This document shows positions 8,929 through 17,882 of a stretch of DNA of 64,000 nucleotides, piece after piece. The position numbers and the translations under genes are program-made. The notes beneath the pieces were generated by a model, which was given only the letters and a program-made list of their open reading frames with translations, ran no database searches and was not told the DNA's origin. Positions within the stretch are counted from its first letter, which is position 1, and each line of letters starts with the position of its first letter. The stretch comes from Syntrophorhabdus sp. PtaU1.Bin058 (lineage in GTDB: Bacteria > Desulfobacterota > Syntrophorhabdia > Syntrophorhabdales > Syntrophorhabdaceae): positions 1 to 64,000 of the forward strand of contig MVRS01000258.1 in the NCBI GenBank assembly GCA_002067975.1, written 5' to 3'.

Positions 8929-9643
8929 ATTTCTCCCCCAGGTATGCCTTAATCACGTTCTCGTTCCTTACGATATCGGCCGGCAGGCCTTCGGCGATCT
9001 TCTCACCGTAATCGAGGACGATCACCCGCTGGGACACCTTCATCACCATCTCCATGATATGTTCTATAAGGAAGAGGGTGATCTTTTTCGTGTTGTTCAA
9101 CCTTCTTAAGAGCTCCACGACATCCTCTATCTCCTTCGGGTTAAGCCCGGAGGCAACCTCGTCGAGCATGAGCAGCACGGGCTTAGTAGCGAGCGTCCTG
9201 GCGAGACCCACCTTCCTCTGGATAGCGATAGGCAGCTCATTGATGTAGTAATCCTTCACCCCATCGAGGGCAAGATCGTTGAGGACCTCCAGCGCCTTGC
9301 CCCGTGCCGTATTCCTGTCGTTTGTCCTGCAGAAGGCACCTACCATAACGTTTTCAAGGACCGTCATTCCCGTTGTCACCTTCATGATCTGGAACGTCCT
9401 GCCGATCCCTTCCCTGTTGGTCGCAAAAGGCTTCATGCCGGTTATGTCCTTCCCCCTGAAGGTGACCTTCCCCGAATCCGGCCTGTGATACCCCACAATA
9501 CAGTTGAAGAGGGTCGTCTTGCCGGCACCGTTAGGGCCGATAAGACCGATTATCTCTCCTTCTTCAATGGTAAAGGAGACGTTGTTGTTCGCAACGAGCC
9601 CGCCGAAATCCTTCACGATATTTTCAACTGTCAGAAACGACAC
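8912..9643 (-). CDS. livG: ABC transporter ATP-binding protein LivG
   Basis: First ATPase of the importer. Walker A GPNGAGKTT and Walker B LLMLDEVASGLNP are clear, with D-loop and a switch-His region (LFLIEHIMEMVM). I choose the GTG at 9641-9643 as start: it begins the conserved VSFLTVENIVKDFGG, follows the livM stop by two bases, and has GGGGG upstream. An ATG at 9685 would add 14 residues inside livM and lacks family support. In the signature region the usual LSGGQ is replaced by ELPIAIQRKVGLARTLA, a form common in LivG proteins. Confidence 0.93.
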
Positions 9644-9645
9644 TG

Positions 9646-10644
9646 CTAACGCCCCCTTTTTCTGAACTGCTCGATAATCCCCCATATACCGCGGGGCTGA
9701 TATGCCGAGACTATCATGATCAGGGCTGCATAGATCATAAAATCGATGCCGGTGAGCCCTTTCTGTCCTCCGAGCCAGCTCCCGAGGAAACGGTCAAGGG
9801 GGACAAGGAACGCGGCGCCTATAATCGGCCCCCAGAGCGACGCGGCCCCGCCCAGCATGGCCATGAGCGCTATCTTGATCGAAAGGGACAGTTCCATCGT
9901 GGAGGCAGGGTCTATGTAGAGGTTGTACACGGCCATAAAACCGCCACCCACAGCGACAAAGGCAGATGCAATGGAATAGGCCTTGATCTTGCACCAGCGT
10001 ATATCGATCCCGAGGCTTTCTGCGGCGTCTTCATCGTCCTTGATCATGCGCAACTGGTATCCGAGCTTTGATTTCCTGAACCAGTTCATGTAGAAGAGAC
10101 CGATATAGAAGAGCGCCATGATAAAAAAGTAGTAGTAGGTGTCCGATTTAAACTGCATATATACGAAATCGGGGTGCTCATGGATGGGCAGTTCCACACC
10201 CTTCGCAGCCCCCACAAGGCTCCAGTTATCGAAGATATCCTTGAGCACGAGGGAGGTGCAGATGGTCGCAATGGCAAAGTAGTGGCCCTTGAGCCGGAAC
10301 AGGGGATATCCGATGGCAAAGGAATAACCGATGGCAATGAGAATACCCGCCGGCATGGAGATCCAGAAGGGTATCTTCCACCAGACCATCATGAGGGCTA
10401 CGGTATAGGCGCCGATCCCTACGTATTGCGCCTTGCCGAGCTCAACCTGTCCGCCGTATCCGCCTATGGTGTTCCACCCCATACCGAAGAGGGAGAAGAG
10501 GAGGAACTGGATCATAACAGTCTTTGCAAAAGATCCCGTGCCGAGCCACGGGAATACGAGGAGAAAGACGGAAAAGATGATAAGGCCGATCCTCTCTGCC
10601 TTTGAAAAATCGCTGAAATCGAGGGCGTCTTTTAGTTTTTCCAT
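9646..10644 (-). CDS. livM: ABC transporter permease LivM
   Basis: Inner-membrane permease of 332 residues with about ten hydrophobic segments. The cytoplasmic loop that contacts the ATPases carries the EAA-like stretch (DDEDAAESLGIDIRWCKIKAY) followed by ASAFVAVGGGFMAVY. LivM forms the translocation pore with LivH. It overlaps livH by 13 bp and is followed two bases later by livG. Nothing in the permease itself reveals the substrate. Confidence 0.93.
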   Translation of the reverse strand: MEKLKDALDFSDFSKAERIGLIIFSVFLLVFPWLGTGSFAKTVMIQFLLFSLFGMGWNTIGGYGGQVELGKAQYVGIGAYTVALMMVWWKIPFWISMPAGILIAIGYSFAIGYPLFRLKGHYFAIATICTSLVLKDIFDNWSLVGAAKGVELPIHEHPDFVYMQFKSDTYYYFFIMALFYIGLFYMNWFRKSKLGYQLRMIKDDEDAAESLGIDIRWCKIKAYSIASAFVAVGGGFMAVYNLYIDPASTMELSLSIKIALMAMLGGAASLWGPIIGAAFLVPLDRFLGSWLGGQKGLTGIDFMIYAALIMIVSAYQPRGIWGIIEQFRKRGR

Positions 10645-11519
10645 CCGAACAATCCCTGGGGCCTGACGACCACGATAATGAAATAGGCAAGGTAAACAAC
10701 AGTGAACTTAAAATGAGGCCCGAGGAAGTCGGAACCGATAAGCTGTCCGAAGACAGGGAAGATCATCTCCAGGACACCGACGAGCAACCCCGCAAAAAAG
10801 ACCCCCTTGATGCTCCCGAAGCCGCCGAGGGCCACACAGGCGAAGGCGATCATGACGAAGAGGATCCCCACCATCGGATAGGCATAGTAGAAGTTCACCA
10901 GGAGCCCGCCTGCAACCCCCACGGTGCCCCCTCCGATCGCCCACGCGATGGCGTTCATCCGGTCCGTCCTGATGCCCATGTACGAGGCTGCCTCCTTGTT
11001 CAGCGCCGTTGCCCTGAGCGCCTTCCCTGTCTTTGTCCTGTGAAGGAGATAGTAGACGATCGCAAAGGCCATGAGGCTCAGGATACCGGCGGCAAGTTTT
11101 GTCCAGTCAAAGATAAAGGGTCCCACGGAAAGGCTCTTCCCCACAAGGATCCCTTTATTGATCATCCGGTAGTCGGCGCTGAAGAGGAACATGGCAAAGT
11201 ACTGGAGGAACAGCATAAGCCCGAAGGTGCCGAAAAGCTGGGCAATGGCAGGTCCCCTGAGGAGGTACTTGATAAACCAGTAATATGACGCGAGTCCCAG
11301 GAGCACACCGACAACCGCAGATACCGGAAGCGCAATAAGTGGATCGACATGAAAAAAGAAGTTTGTCCAGTAGACAGAGTACATCCCGATCATCAGAAAT
11401 TCCCCGTGGGCAAAGTTCACGATGTCCATCACCCCGAAGATCACCGTAAGACCAAGGGAAACAAGGGCAAAAAGGAGCCCCATCAGTATCCCCTGCAGGA
11501 GTGCGTCGGTAATAAGCAT
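10632..11519 (-). CDS. livH: ABC transporter permease LivH
   Basis: Inner-membrane permease of 295 residues, typical for LivH: N-terminal GLTVIFGVMDIVNFAHGEFLM, eight or so membrane segments, EAA loop RATALNKEAASYMGIRTDRMNAIAW reduced to its core (ALNKEAASYMGI). Pairs with LivM. Lies 107 bp downstream of the substrate-binding protein gene; that gap is filled by 7-bp-period repeats rather than by an obvious promoter. Confidence 0.93.
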   Translation of the reverse strand: MLITDALLQGILMGLLFALVSLGLTVIFGVMDIVNFAHGEFLMIGMYSVYWTNFFFHVDPLIALPVSAVVGVLLGLASYYWFIKYLLRGPAIAQLFGTFGLMLFLQYFAMFLFSADYRMINKGILVGKSLSVGPFIFDWTKLAAGILSLMAFAIVYYLLHRTKTGKALRATALNKEAASYMGIRTDRMNAIAWAIGGGTVGVAGGLLVNFYYAYPMVGILFVMIAFACVALGGFGSIKGVFFAGLLVGVLEMIFPVFGQLIGSDFLGPHFKFTVVYLAYFIIVVVRPQGLFGWKN

Positions 11520-11541
11520 GTGCGGTCTTCCTTATAAAATC

Positions 11542-11619
11542 AGCGATCAGCTCTCAGCGATCAGCTCTCAGCAAATTATCTATGCTGGAGGCTGACCGCT
11601 GAATGCTGAATGCCGGATG
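11542..11619. repeat. Two 7-bp-period arrays between livK and livH
   Basis: 11542-11569: AGCGATC, AGCTCTC, AGCGATC, AGCTCTC. 11585-11619: CTGGAGG, CTGACCG, CTGAATG, CTGAATG, CCGGATG. They fill almost the whole gap between the binding-protein gene and livH inside an operon, so they are transcribed. A similar position between the binding protein and the permease genes is taken by a long hairpin in TRAP operon 1. Confidence 0.88.
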
Positions 11620-11626
11620 TTTTAAA

Positions 11627-12928
11627 CTATTTCCATCCCGGGAAAGGATAGATGAAGTTCGCTGTCGCAAGGTCAAAGGGATAGACGATCTCGAGACTGA
11701 TCTTGCCGTCGGCCGTCTTCTGATACTGGCCGATGAGGCCTCTGCCGAGGATGTTCTGGCCTTTTGCATCAAACTGCACGCCCGCCCACGGCATGACAAG
11801 ATCGCCGGCCGGGATGTTTATCTCATTGCAGGCCTTCTGGATCGCCTTCGGGTCGGTGCTGCCTGCCTTGTTCAGGACATATGCCCAGGTCTGAACACCG
11901 ACGACCGATCGCGCCGTGGCGCCTGTCAGGTCGTCACCATATTTCTTTTTGTAGAGCGCATTGACCTGGCCGGCGACCTTTTTCACCTTTGTGATCTTAT
12001 CGATGAAGACCGTCCTCGTCAGGACGCCGTTGATATCCGTACCAAGGGTCTTCGCAAAATCCGCCATCTCAAAACCGGCATCCTGGCCCCAGAAAAACTT
12101 CGTCTGTGCCTTCATGCCCTTCAGTGTTCTTATCATAAGGAGCGAATCGGAGAGGTACGATGCAAAAAGCATTGCGTCCGGTTTCGCAGCGACAAGGGCC
12201 TTTGCCTCTGATGTCAGGTCGGGTGCGTTCGCGTTATAAAGCAACCCCTTGGTGATCGTGAAACCGTATTCTTTTGCATAGCCCTCGATCGACTTGGCGA
12301 CGCCGGAACCCCATTCGGTATTCTCGCAGGCATAGGCAAGATTCTGGAGATTTTTCTTCGGGATGGCCTTAACGCCCTTGACCTTTCCTTCCGTCAGACC
12401 CTTCAGGAGTTCGAAGAGGTCCCTGTTGAAATAATTATCATGGGGCGTTGTCCTCCAGAACCATTTAAATCCTCTCTCCGTCAGGTCAGGAGAGGTGGAG
12501 GAGTCATTGATCATGGGGATCCCGTATCTCTCGGCGACAGCGCTTACGGTCTTCGTAACCGCACTGTTGTATGCACCCATAAGTCCCACAACCTTATCGT
12601 CGAGTATAAGACTCTTTGCGAGGTCTGCGCCGCGGTCCGGTTCTCCCCTGTGGTCTTTAAATATCAGCACGATCTTCGCGCCGCCCAGGTTCGGTATCCC
12701 TCCCCAATGCGCCATGGGGATATCAACACCCGCTGCCTTGTTGTTGATGATGTCGGCAGTCAGTTCAGCGGCCCTCTGAAGATCCCTTCCGATCGTTGCA
12801 AGGGCGCCGGAGAGCGGATAGAGCACGCCTATCTTTATCTCCTTCTCTGCAGAAAAAACTGTCGGTGAAGCGACAAGCAGTGAAAGGAACAATACCAATG
12901 AAAAGACTATCACATTCCTGATCTTCAT
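11627..12928 (-). CDS. livK: Substrate-binding protein of the pxp-linked ABC importer
   Basis: Periplasmic type-I binding protein (433 residues) of the HAAT family. Start is the ATG at 12926-12928: AGGAGGG lies 7 bases upstream and it gives a normal signal peptide (MKIRNVIVFSLVLFLSLL, cleavage after about VFSA). The mature protein opens with KIGVLYPLSGALATIGRD, the family ligand-pocket strand, and has the INDSSTSPDLTERG hinge region. It follows pxpC by 57 bp, so it is probably co-expressed with 5-oxoprolinase; the ligand may be 5-oxoproline, glutamate or a related amide, which is inferred from context. The symbol denotes family, not proven leucine binding. Confidence 0.9.
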   Translation of the reverse strand: MKIRNVIVFSLVLFLSLLVASPTVFSAEKEIKIGVLYPLSGALATIGRDLQRAAELTADIINNKAAGVDIPMAHWGGIPNLGGAKIVLIFKDHRGEPDRGADLAKSLILDDKVVGLMGAYNSAVTKTVSAVAERYGIPMINDSSTSPDLTERGFKWFWRTTPHDNYFNRDLFELLKGLTEGKVKGVKAIPKKNLQNLAYACENTEWGSGVAKSIEGYAKEYGFTITKGLLYNANAPDLTSEAKALVAAKPDAMLFASYLSDSLLMIRTLKGMKAQTKFFWGQDAGFEMADFAKTLGTDINGVLTRTVFIDKITKVKKVAGQVNALYKKKYGDDLTGATARSVVGVQTWAYVLNKAGSTDPKAIQKACNEINIPAGDLVMPWAGVQFDAKGQNILGRGLIGQYQKTADGKISLEIVYPFDLATANFIYPFPGWK

Positions 12929-12985
12929 CGCTAACCCTCCTGATTTATTTTCTTGCAAGGCATAACAATACAAACATAATCTCTG

Positions 12986-13927
12986 TTATTTTGGTAACAT
13001 ATCATAATACCGCGCCATCTTCTCGTCCCACAGTCTTTCCGCCTCCTCCGGCCCGATCCTTTGAAACCTTACCCCGTCCAGAGGTCTCAGGTGGGCGAGC
13101 AGGTCGCGGTCGGCCTTTATCACATGACCGATCCTCGCGTATCCGCCTATTGTTCTCTCGTAAAGCACAATGATTGGCTGTCCGTCGCCGGGAATCTGAA
13201 CAACACCCGGCAGGATCCCTTCGGAGATAATGCTTTGTTCCACCCCCTTTCTGAATTCGAGAGGCCTGCCTTCCAGGCGGATCCCTGTTCTGTTGGCTTT
13301 TGTGGAAACTTTATACCACGGGTCTCCGTCATTTTCAAACAAAGTCTTTAACGTTTCAGGGGAAAAACGGTCCCCCTCCTCGCCGTCAATTACCCTCAGC
13401 GTATGGGGCGCCTTCATCGATGGTATGAGCGATCCGTCAACAGTCCTTTTGTCGGGAACGCGGACATCCTTCAGCGTGATCCTGTCGCCCTTCAGGAAGG
13501 GTCTTCCGAAGTAACCGCCGAAACGGCACTCGAGGTTCGTCGTATAACTCCCTGCCACTTTTGCCGCGTCTATTATACCGGAAAAACCGAGATAATAGCG
13601 GAGACCCTCGGTGACCTCTTTCACCCTGATGGTGCTGCCGGCCTTTATCCTGAACACCGACCACGGGATCACGGGCATATTATCAACGAATGCCGTGACC
13701 TGTGCCCCGGTAATCGCACAGGATAGATCCGTGCTGACCCTGAACGAAAAATCGTGGCCCATGATCTCGAGGACAGGTATGTCGGCAGCGTATCCCAGGA
13801 GACTGCACAGTGCCGTATAGGAATACCTGTCGAGGACCGACGACGACGGCACACCGATATCCGCGTGTCCGAATCTTCCGCCGTCAACCACCATCGAAAG
13901 CCATGCCGGATTAATGACCTCTATCAT
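12986..13927 (-). CDS. pxpC: 5-oxoprolinase subunit C (KipA / biotin-dependent carboxyltransferase family)
   Basis: 313 residues, the usual size of PxpC. Recognisable family blocks: GRFGHADIGVPSSSVLDRYSY opening core (GVPSSSVLD), AITGAQV, YLGFSGIID, and near the C-terminus GDGQPIIVLYERTIGGYARIG (core QPIIVLYERTIGGY). PxpA, PxpB and PxpC form the ATP-dependent prokaryotic 5-oxoprolinase that opens 5-oxo-L-proline to glutamate. It overlaps pxpB by 4 bp, so translation is probably coupled. In fused relatives (urea carboxylase, allophanate hydrolase) this domain binds carboxylated amides. Confidence 0.93.
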   Translation of the reverse strand: MIEVINPAWLSMVVDGGRFGHADIGVPSSSVLDRYSYTALCSLLGYAADIPVLEIMGHDFSFRVSTDLSCAITGAQVTAFVDNMPVIPWSVFRIKAGSTIRVKEVTEGLRYYLGFSGIIDAAKVAGSYTTNLECRFGGYFGRPFLKGDRITLKDVRVPDKRTVDGSLIPSMKAPHTLRVIDGEEGDRFSPETLKTLFENDGDPWYKVSTKANRTGIRLEGRPLEFRKGVEQSIISEGILPGVVQIPGDGQPIIVLYERTIGGYARIGHVIKADRDLLAHLRPLDGVRFQRIGPEEAERLWDEKMARYYDMLPK

Positions 13928-14565
13928 GCCGGGACAAACCTCACATGGTCGCCGATCTTCAGGAGACTGTAGGGCGGCGCCGTATGGTCAAAAAGCTTTA
14001 CGTCCGTCTTACCGATTATCCGCCATCCTCCCGGGGATTCAAAGGAGTATATGCCTGTCTGGAACTGCGCAACGCCTACGGATCCTTCATTGACCTTCAA
14101 CCGGGGGGTCTCAAGCCGCGGCACGAAGAGCCGCTTATCCAGCGTTCCCATGTAAGGGAAACCGGGCATAAAACCGACTGCAAACACCGTGTAGACAATA
14201 CCTGAATGGATCTCGACAACCTCATCCGCCGAGAGACCTGCATAGGAGCAGACGAACTCCATATCCGGTCCATACTGGCCGCCGTACATCACTGGGATCG
14301 TATGGGTTGCCGGGGCAGGGATCTCCATCTGCGAAAGGTCTCTTTCCTTCTCCTTCAAAAGCGAGACAAGGGCGCTGAAACTCGTTAACCTGCTGTCGAA
14401 GCAGATGATACAGGTTGTAAAGGATGGGATGATGTCGATGATCTCCTTCAGGTGAAGAGACCTGAGAAAGAAGTAGTATTGCCTTACCTTTTCATGAACG
14501 TCGGTGTTGATCGTGCTGCCGAAAACAATCCGGATACCCTCCTCGCCATACCTCGTCCAGTCCAT
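13924..14565 (-). CDS. pxpB: 5-oxoprolinase subunit B (KipI family)
   Basis: 213 residues. The C-terminal half carries the strongly conserved KipI motif region: FMPGFPYMGTLD, then LETPRLKV, GSVGVAQFQTGIYSFESPGGW in parts (QTGIYSFESPGGW) and IGKTDVKLFD. Partner of PxpC in the 5-oxoprolinase complex. It starts 3 bases after the pxpA stop and overlaps pxpC by 4 bp. In Bacillus a member of this family (KipI) inhibits a sporulation kinase, but with all three pxp genes side by side the metabolic role is by far the more likely. Confidence 0.94.
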   Translation of the reverse strand: MDWTRYGEEGIRIVFGSTINTDVHEKVRQYYFFLRSLHLKEIIDIIPSFTTCIICFDSRLTSFSALVSLLKEKERDLSQMEIPAPATHTIPVMYGGQYGPDMEFVCSYAGLSADEVVEIHSGIVYTVFAVGFMPGFPYMGTLDKRLFVPRLETPRLKVNEGSVGVAQFQTGIYSFESPGGWRIIGKTDVKLFDHTAPPYSLLKIGDHVRFVPA

Positions 14566-14568
14566 TAT

Positions 14569-15348
14569 CTACACAAACTCGCACAGTGGTTTGATCGTTA
14601 CGTCTTCGTTGCGCGAATACTCCCTGATCTTCCGTGCCGCTTCAATGCTCTCCATGTTGTCCCCATGGATACACATAGTATCGAGACCCATCGTGATCCA
14701 GCGGCCGTTGATGCTTTCAATCCCCTTTTCCTTCACCATCCGGATTGCCCGCTTAGCAATTGTTTCAGGGTCTTTCAGGACAGCCTCTTTGTATCTCCTG
14801 GAGAGAAGCTCACCTTCGTCGGTATACATCCTGTCGGGAAATCCCTCGAGGGCGACCCTTATCCCTTTCTCCCTGCATGCCTCTTTAAGCTCCGCCGTCT
14901 TTCTCGTCCCGAGGGTCAAAAATACAACATCACCAAAGGCCTTTACCGCCGATTCAACGATCCTGAGATACGTCTTCTCATCATTGACAAGATTATTGTA
15001 GAGCGCTCCGTGCATCTTTATGTGCTGGAGGGACATGCCGTGGAGATCGAGAAGACCCTTGAGCGCCCCGACCTGGTATATGACGTAATTCACGAGATCT
15101 CCTTCGCTCACATCCATGGTCCTCCTTCCAAAGCCCATCAGGTCGGGATAACCCGGGTGGGCACCGGCCATCACGTGATGTTCCCGGCACAACCTGACCG
15201 TTCTCTCCATCACGTTCGGGTCCGATGCGTGGAAACCGCAGGCGATATTCGACGACGTTATGTACCGTATAACCTCATTGTCCCTGCCGAGCGTGTAATC
15301 CCCGAAGGACTCGCCCATATCGCAATTCAGATCAACAATGTATCCCAT
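14569..15348 (-). CDS. pxpA: 5-oxoprolinase subunit A (LamB/YcsF family)
   Basis: 259 residues, full length. Family blocks: VDLNCDMGESFGDY at the N-terminus, ACGFHASDP, VMAGAHPGYPDLMGFGRR and KMHGALYN, with metal-binding-type His and Asp residues. First gene of the pxpABC-livKHMGF string. The upstream gap 15349-15813 should hold its promoter but is dominated by repeats; no convincing -35/-10 was picked. Confidence 0.95.
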   Translation of the reverse strand: MGYIVDLNCDMGESFGDYTLGRDNEVIRYITSSNIACGFHASDPNVMERTVRLCREHHVMAGAHPGYPDLMGFGRRTMDVSEGDLVNYVIYQVGALKGLLDLHGMSLQHIKMHGALYNNLVNDEKTYLRIVESAVKAFGDVVFLTLGTRKTAELKEACREKGIRVALEGFPDRMYTDEGELLSRRYKEAVLKDPETIAKRAIRMVKEKGIESINGRWITMGLDTMCIHGDNMESIEAARKIREYSRNEDVTIKPLCEFV

Positions 15349-15408
15349 CTCTTCATATTAGCAAAAATGCAGCCTGTTGTGAACAGATTTATTATTAGGT
15401 AGAATCGC

Positions 15409-15812
15409 CGTATATCGTATTCAGCTTTTAGCTATCAGCGATCAGCTATCAGCTATCAGCCATTAGCTTAAGGCATTCTCGTTACCCGATTCTGGATACG
15501 GGATCAGCATAGCGCAAAGCGCATGGCGCATAGCGTGACAACCGAGAGACGAGGGACGATTAAAATCAGAAAAGCAGGAAGTAGAACATCCGTAATTCGT
15601 AAAGTGGGAAAGACTGTACGATACAGGAAGAGCGGGTTGTCATTGCGAACGGAGCGTGGTAATCTCATTTTTTAAGATCGTCCTTTTCTGTTCACGACTC
15701 ACGAATTACGAATTACGGGTTTCTAGCTATTCACTATTCACTATCGACTATTCACCGCCTTTATACTATCGACTATCGACTGCCTTTATGCTATAGACTA
15801 TTCACTGTCTCT
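15409..15812. repeat. Nest of several 7-bp-period families and a CATTGCGA repeat
   Basis: This 465-bp gene-free gap (15349-15813) is almost all repeats. 15409-15471: CGTATAT, CGTATTC then seven AGCTATC-type units, 63 bp without a break in phase. 15511-15538: AGCGCAA, AGCGCAT, GGCGCAT, AGCGTGA. 15590-15604 and 15701-15718: CGTAATT and inverted ACGAATT/TACGAAT arms around an interior that includes a CATTGCGA...GGTAATCTC element (about 15641-15667). 15727-15804: CTATTCA/CTATCGA units interrupted twice by an 11-mer, CCGCCTTTATA and CTGCCTTTATG. The last ends 9 bp before the LysE start codon, leaving no normal promoter-RBS spacing. Confidence 0.9.
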
Positions 15813-15813
15813 T

Positions 15814-16446
15814 ATGAATCTGCTCAGTCTCTTTTCCATAGGGTTCGTGCTCGGTCTCACCGGGGCGATGGCGCCCGGACCGCTGCTCACCGTAACGATC
15901 AGTGAATCCGCGCGTAAGGGCGGCATCGTCGGTCCCCTCATAGTGCTTGGCCACGGGATCCTCGAATTCGTTCTCCTCTGCATCATCGTCTTCGGTCTCG
16001 GCAACCTGCTGGACAACAGGACCGTTTTCTCCGTCATTGCCTTCTTCGGCGGGATCGTTCTTATCTTCATGGGCTCGATGACGATCAAAGACCTTAAACG
16101 CTACAGCCTCGACGGCGCGGCAAAATCCGAAGGCCGCGGCATGCACCCTGTTACAGCGGGTATCCTCATCAGCCTTTCAAACCCCTACTGGTTCATCTGG
16201 TGGATAACGATCGGCATGGGTTATGTAATGTTCGCAAGGGGACTGGGATTCCACGGCGTTATCGCCTTTTTCACGGGTCATATACTGTCCGATCTCGTCT
16301 GGTACAGCTTCGTCTCTTACGGGATACAGTTCGGCGGCAAATACCTGAGCATAAGAGTCCTCAAAACCATCCTCCTTGTCTGTAGTATATTCCTGATACT
16401 TTTTGGGATCTTCTTCATTGTCAAGGGATATAGCTTTATTCGATAA
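15814..16446 (+). CDS. LysE-family amino acid/metabolite exporter
   Basis: Inner-membrane protein of 210 residues with six hydrophobic segments. The N-terminal GLTGAMAPGPLLTVTISESAR core (GAMAPGPLLTV) and the SLSNPYWFIWWITIG block fit the LysE/RhtB superfamily, which exports amino acids or small metabolites by proton exchange. The ATG comes directly after a repeat array (CTGTCTCTT precedes it) and no Shine-Dalgarno sequence is visible, which is odd. The substrate cannot be told from the sequence. Confidence 0.88.
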   Translation: MNLLSLFSIGFVLGLTGAMAPGPLLTVTISESARKGGIVGPLIVLGHGILEFVLLCIIVFGLGNLLDNRTVFSVIAFFGGIVLIFMGSMTIKDLKRYSLDGAAKSEGRGMHPVTAGILISLSNPYWFIWWITIGMGYVMFARGLGFHGVIAFFTGHILSDLVWYSFVSYGIQFGGKYLSIRVLKTILLVCSIFLILFGIFFIVKGYSFIR

Positions 16447-16475
16447 ATTACGATTGATTCATATAAATTATCTAT

Positions 16476-16504
16476 TTGACAAATAATATTATTCAATTTA
16501 TTTA
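16476..16504 (+). promoter_or_regulatory. Candidate promoter for the yedE-yedF pair
   Basis: A perfect TTGACA at 16476-16481 and a weak TATTTA at 16499-16504, 17 bp apart, in a very AT-rich stretch about 40 bp before the YedE-like start codon. The -10 matches the consensus poorly, so the call rests on the -35, spacing and position. Confidence 0.4.
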
Positions 16505-16542
16505 TTTAGATTCAATCAAATACCAATCCGGGAGGTCAGTGT

Positions 16543-17613
16543 ATGAATCTTTTTCGGAAACACTGGAAGATCATTTCCTGCGGCGTCTTTATAGGCATCC
16601 TTGCAACCCTTTTCCAGAAATTCGGAAACCCAGCCAACATGGGGATCTGCGTGGCATGCTTTGAACGTGACATAGCCGGTGCACTGGGTTTTCACCGGAT
16701 TCCCATCGTACAGTATTTGCGGCCGGAGATTCCGGCATTCGTCCTCGGCTCCTTTTTCGCGAGCCTTGTCTTCAAAGAATTCAAACCCAGGGGAGGTTCG
16801 CTTCCCCTTGTCCGTTTCTTTCTCGGCTTCTTTGCCATGCTCGGGGCGCTGGTGTTTCTCGGCTGTCCCTGGAGGGCCTTCTTAAGACTTGCAGGCGGAG
16901 ATGGGAATGCTATCGCCGCGATCGTGGGACTCATCGTCGGCGTATACATAGGCGTAAAATTTCTCAAGAGCGGGTACACACTCGGAAGGAACTATTCTGC
17001 ATATAAATTTACCGGGTTTCTGATGCCCCTTATGATGCTCGGCATCTTTCTGCTTCTCATCGTTAAACCGGCAATCCCCAACGGCGCGCCCTTTTTCAGC
17101 CTGAAGGGCCCCGGTTCGCAGCATGCCCCGATCATCCTTTCTTTTGTCGGCGCATTCATCATCGGCATCTTTGCCCAGAGAACGAGGTTCTGTACCATGG
17201 GGGCCATCCGCGATATCATCCTGTTAAAGGACTTCCACCTTGCATCGGGCGTTATCGGTCTCCTCATCTTTGCGTTCCTTTCAAACCTCCTCCTCGGCCA
17301 GTTCAACCCCGGCTTTGCAGGACAACCGGTGGCCCATACGAATCAGCTCTGGAACTTTCTCGGCATGGTACTTTCCGGCCTTGCCTATGCGCTTGCGGGC
17401 GGCTGCCCGGGGAGACAACTCTTTCTTTCCGGTGAAGGCGATATCGACGCAGGGGTATTTGTCATCGGCATGATCACCGGTGCGGGGTTTGCCCATAACT
17501 TTGCGATAGCCGCTTCCCCGGCAGGGATAGCGCGGTTCAGCGCCCTCGCCGTCATCATCGGCCTGCTCTTCTGCATCGCGACAGGGTTTTCCATGAGAAA
17601 AAGATTGGCATAA
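16543..17613 (+). CDS. yedE: YedE-like membrane transporter (selenium/thiosulfate type)
   Basis: Polytopic membrane protein of 356 residues with about ten hydrophobic segments, matching the YedE/FdhT branch of the YeeE/YedE family in length. Conserved Cys-containing loops: NMGICVACFERDIAG near the N-terminus, RTRFCTMGAIRDI in the middle and AGGCPGRQLFLSGEGD near the C-terminus. YeeE relatives import thiosulfate using such cysteines; YedE is associated with selenium metabolism by genome context. The next gene, 11 bp downstream, is its usual small TusA/YedF-like partner. GGGAGG precedes the ATG. No selD or selA is visible here. Confidence 0.87.
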   Translation: MNLFRKHWKIISCGVFIGILATLFQKFGNPANMGICVACFERDIAGALGFHRIPIVQYLRPEIPAFVLGSFFASLVFKEFKPRGGSLPLVRFFLGFFAMLGALVFLGCPWRAFLRLAGGDGNAIAAIVGLIVGVYIGVKFLKSGYTLGRNYSAYKFTGFLMPLMMLGIFLLLIVKPAIPNGAPFFSLKGPGSQHAPIILSFVGAFIIGIFAQRTRFCTMGAIRDIILLKDFHLASGVIGLLIFAFLSNLLLGQFNPGFAGQPVAHTNQLWNFLGMVLSGLAYALAGGCPGRQLFLSGEGDIDAGVFVIGMITGAGFAHNFAIAASPAGIARFSALAVIIGLLFCIATGFSMRKRLA

Positions 17614-17624
17614 GGAGGAACACT

Positions 17625-17843
17625 ATGGAAAAAAAATATCTCGACCTTAGAGGATTATCGTGCCCGCAGCCGGTTCTGGAGACGAAGAATGCCATCGACG
17701 ACAGGTCTTTTGATTCCTTTGAGATCCTTATCGATACCAGGACCTCCCTCGAGAACATACAGAGGCTTCTCAGCACGAGGGGAGACCTGAAATATACCGT
17801 TGACGAAGGGGAAGACTTCAAGGTTAACATCTCCCGGATATAG
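17625..17843 (+). CDS. yedF: TusA/YedF-like sulfurtransferase
   Basis: Small 72-residue protein with the TusA signature C-P-x-P (LRGLSCPQPVLETKNAI). The Cys carries sulfur or selenium as a persulfide/perselenide. AGGAGG lies before the ATG. Directly follows the YedE-like transporter, so it is the likely acceptor of the imported sulfur or selenium species. It lacks the C-terminal DsrE-like domain of full YedF, so TusA-like is equally fair. Confidence 0.88.
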   Translation: MEKKYLDLRGLSCPQPVLETKNAIDDRSFDSFEILIDTRTSLENIQRLLSTRGDLKYTVDEGEDFKVNISRI

Positions 17844-17882
17844 GTTGACTTCCGGGACGATATAGTGTTATATACATAGGTA

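Noticed and set aside
15409-15804. Tandem repeats as a possible CRISPR array
   Set aside because: Units are 7 bp and contiguous; there are no 23-47 bp repeats separated by unique spacers, and no cas genes.
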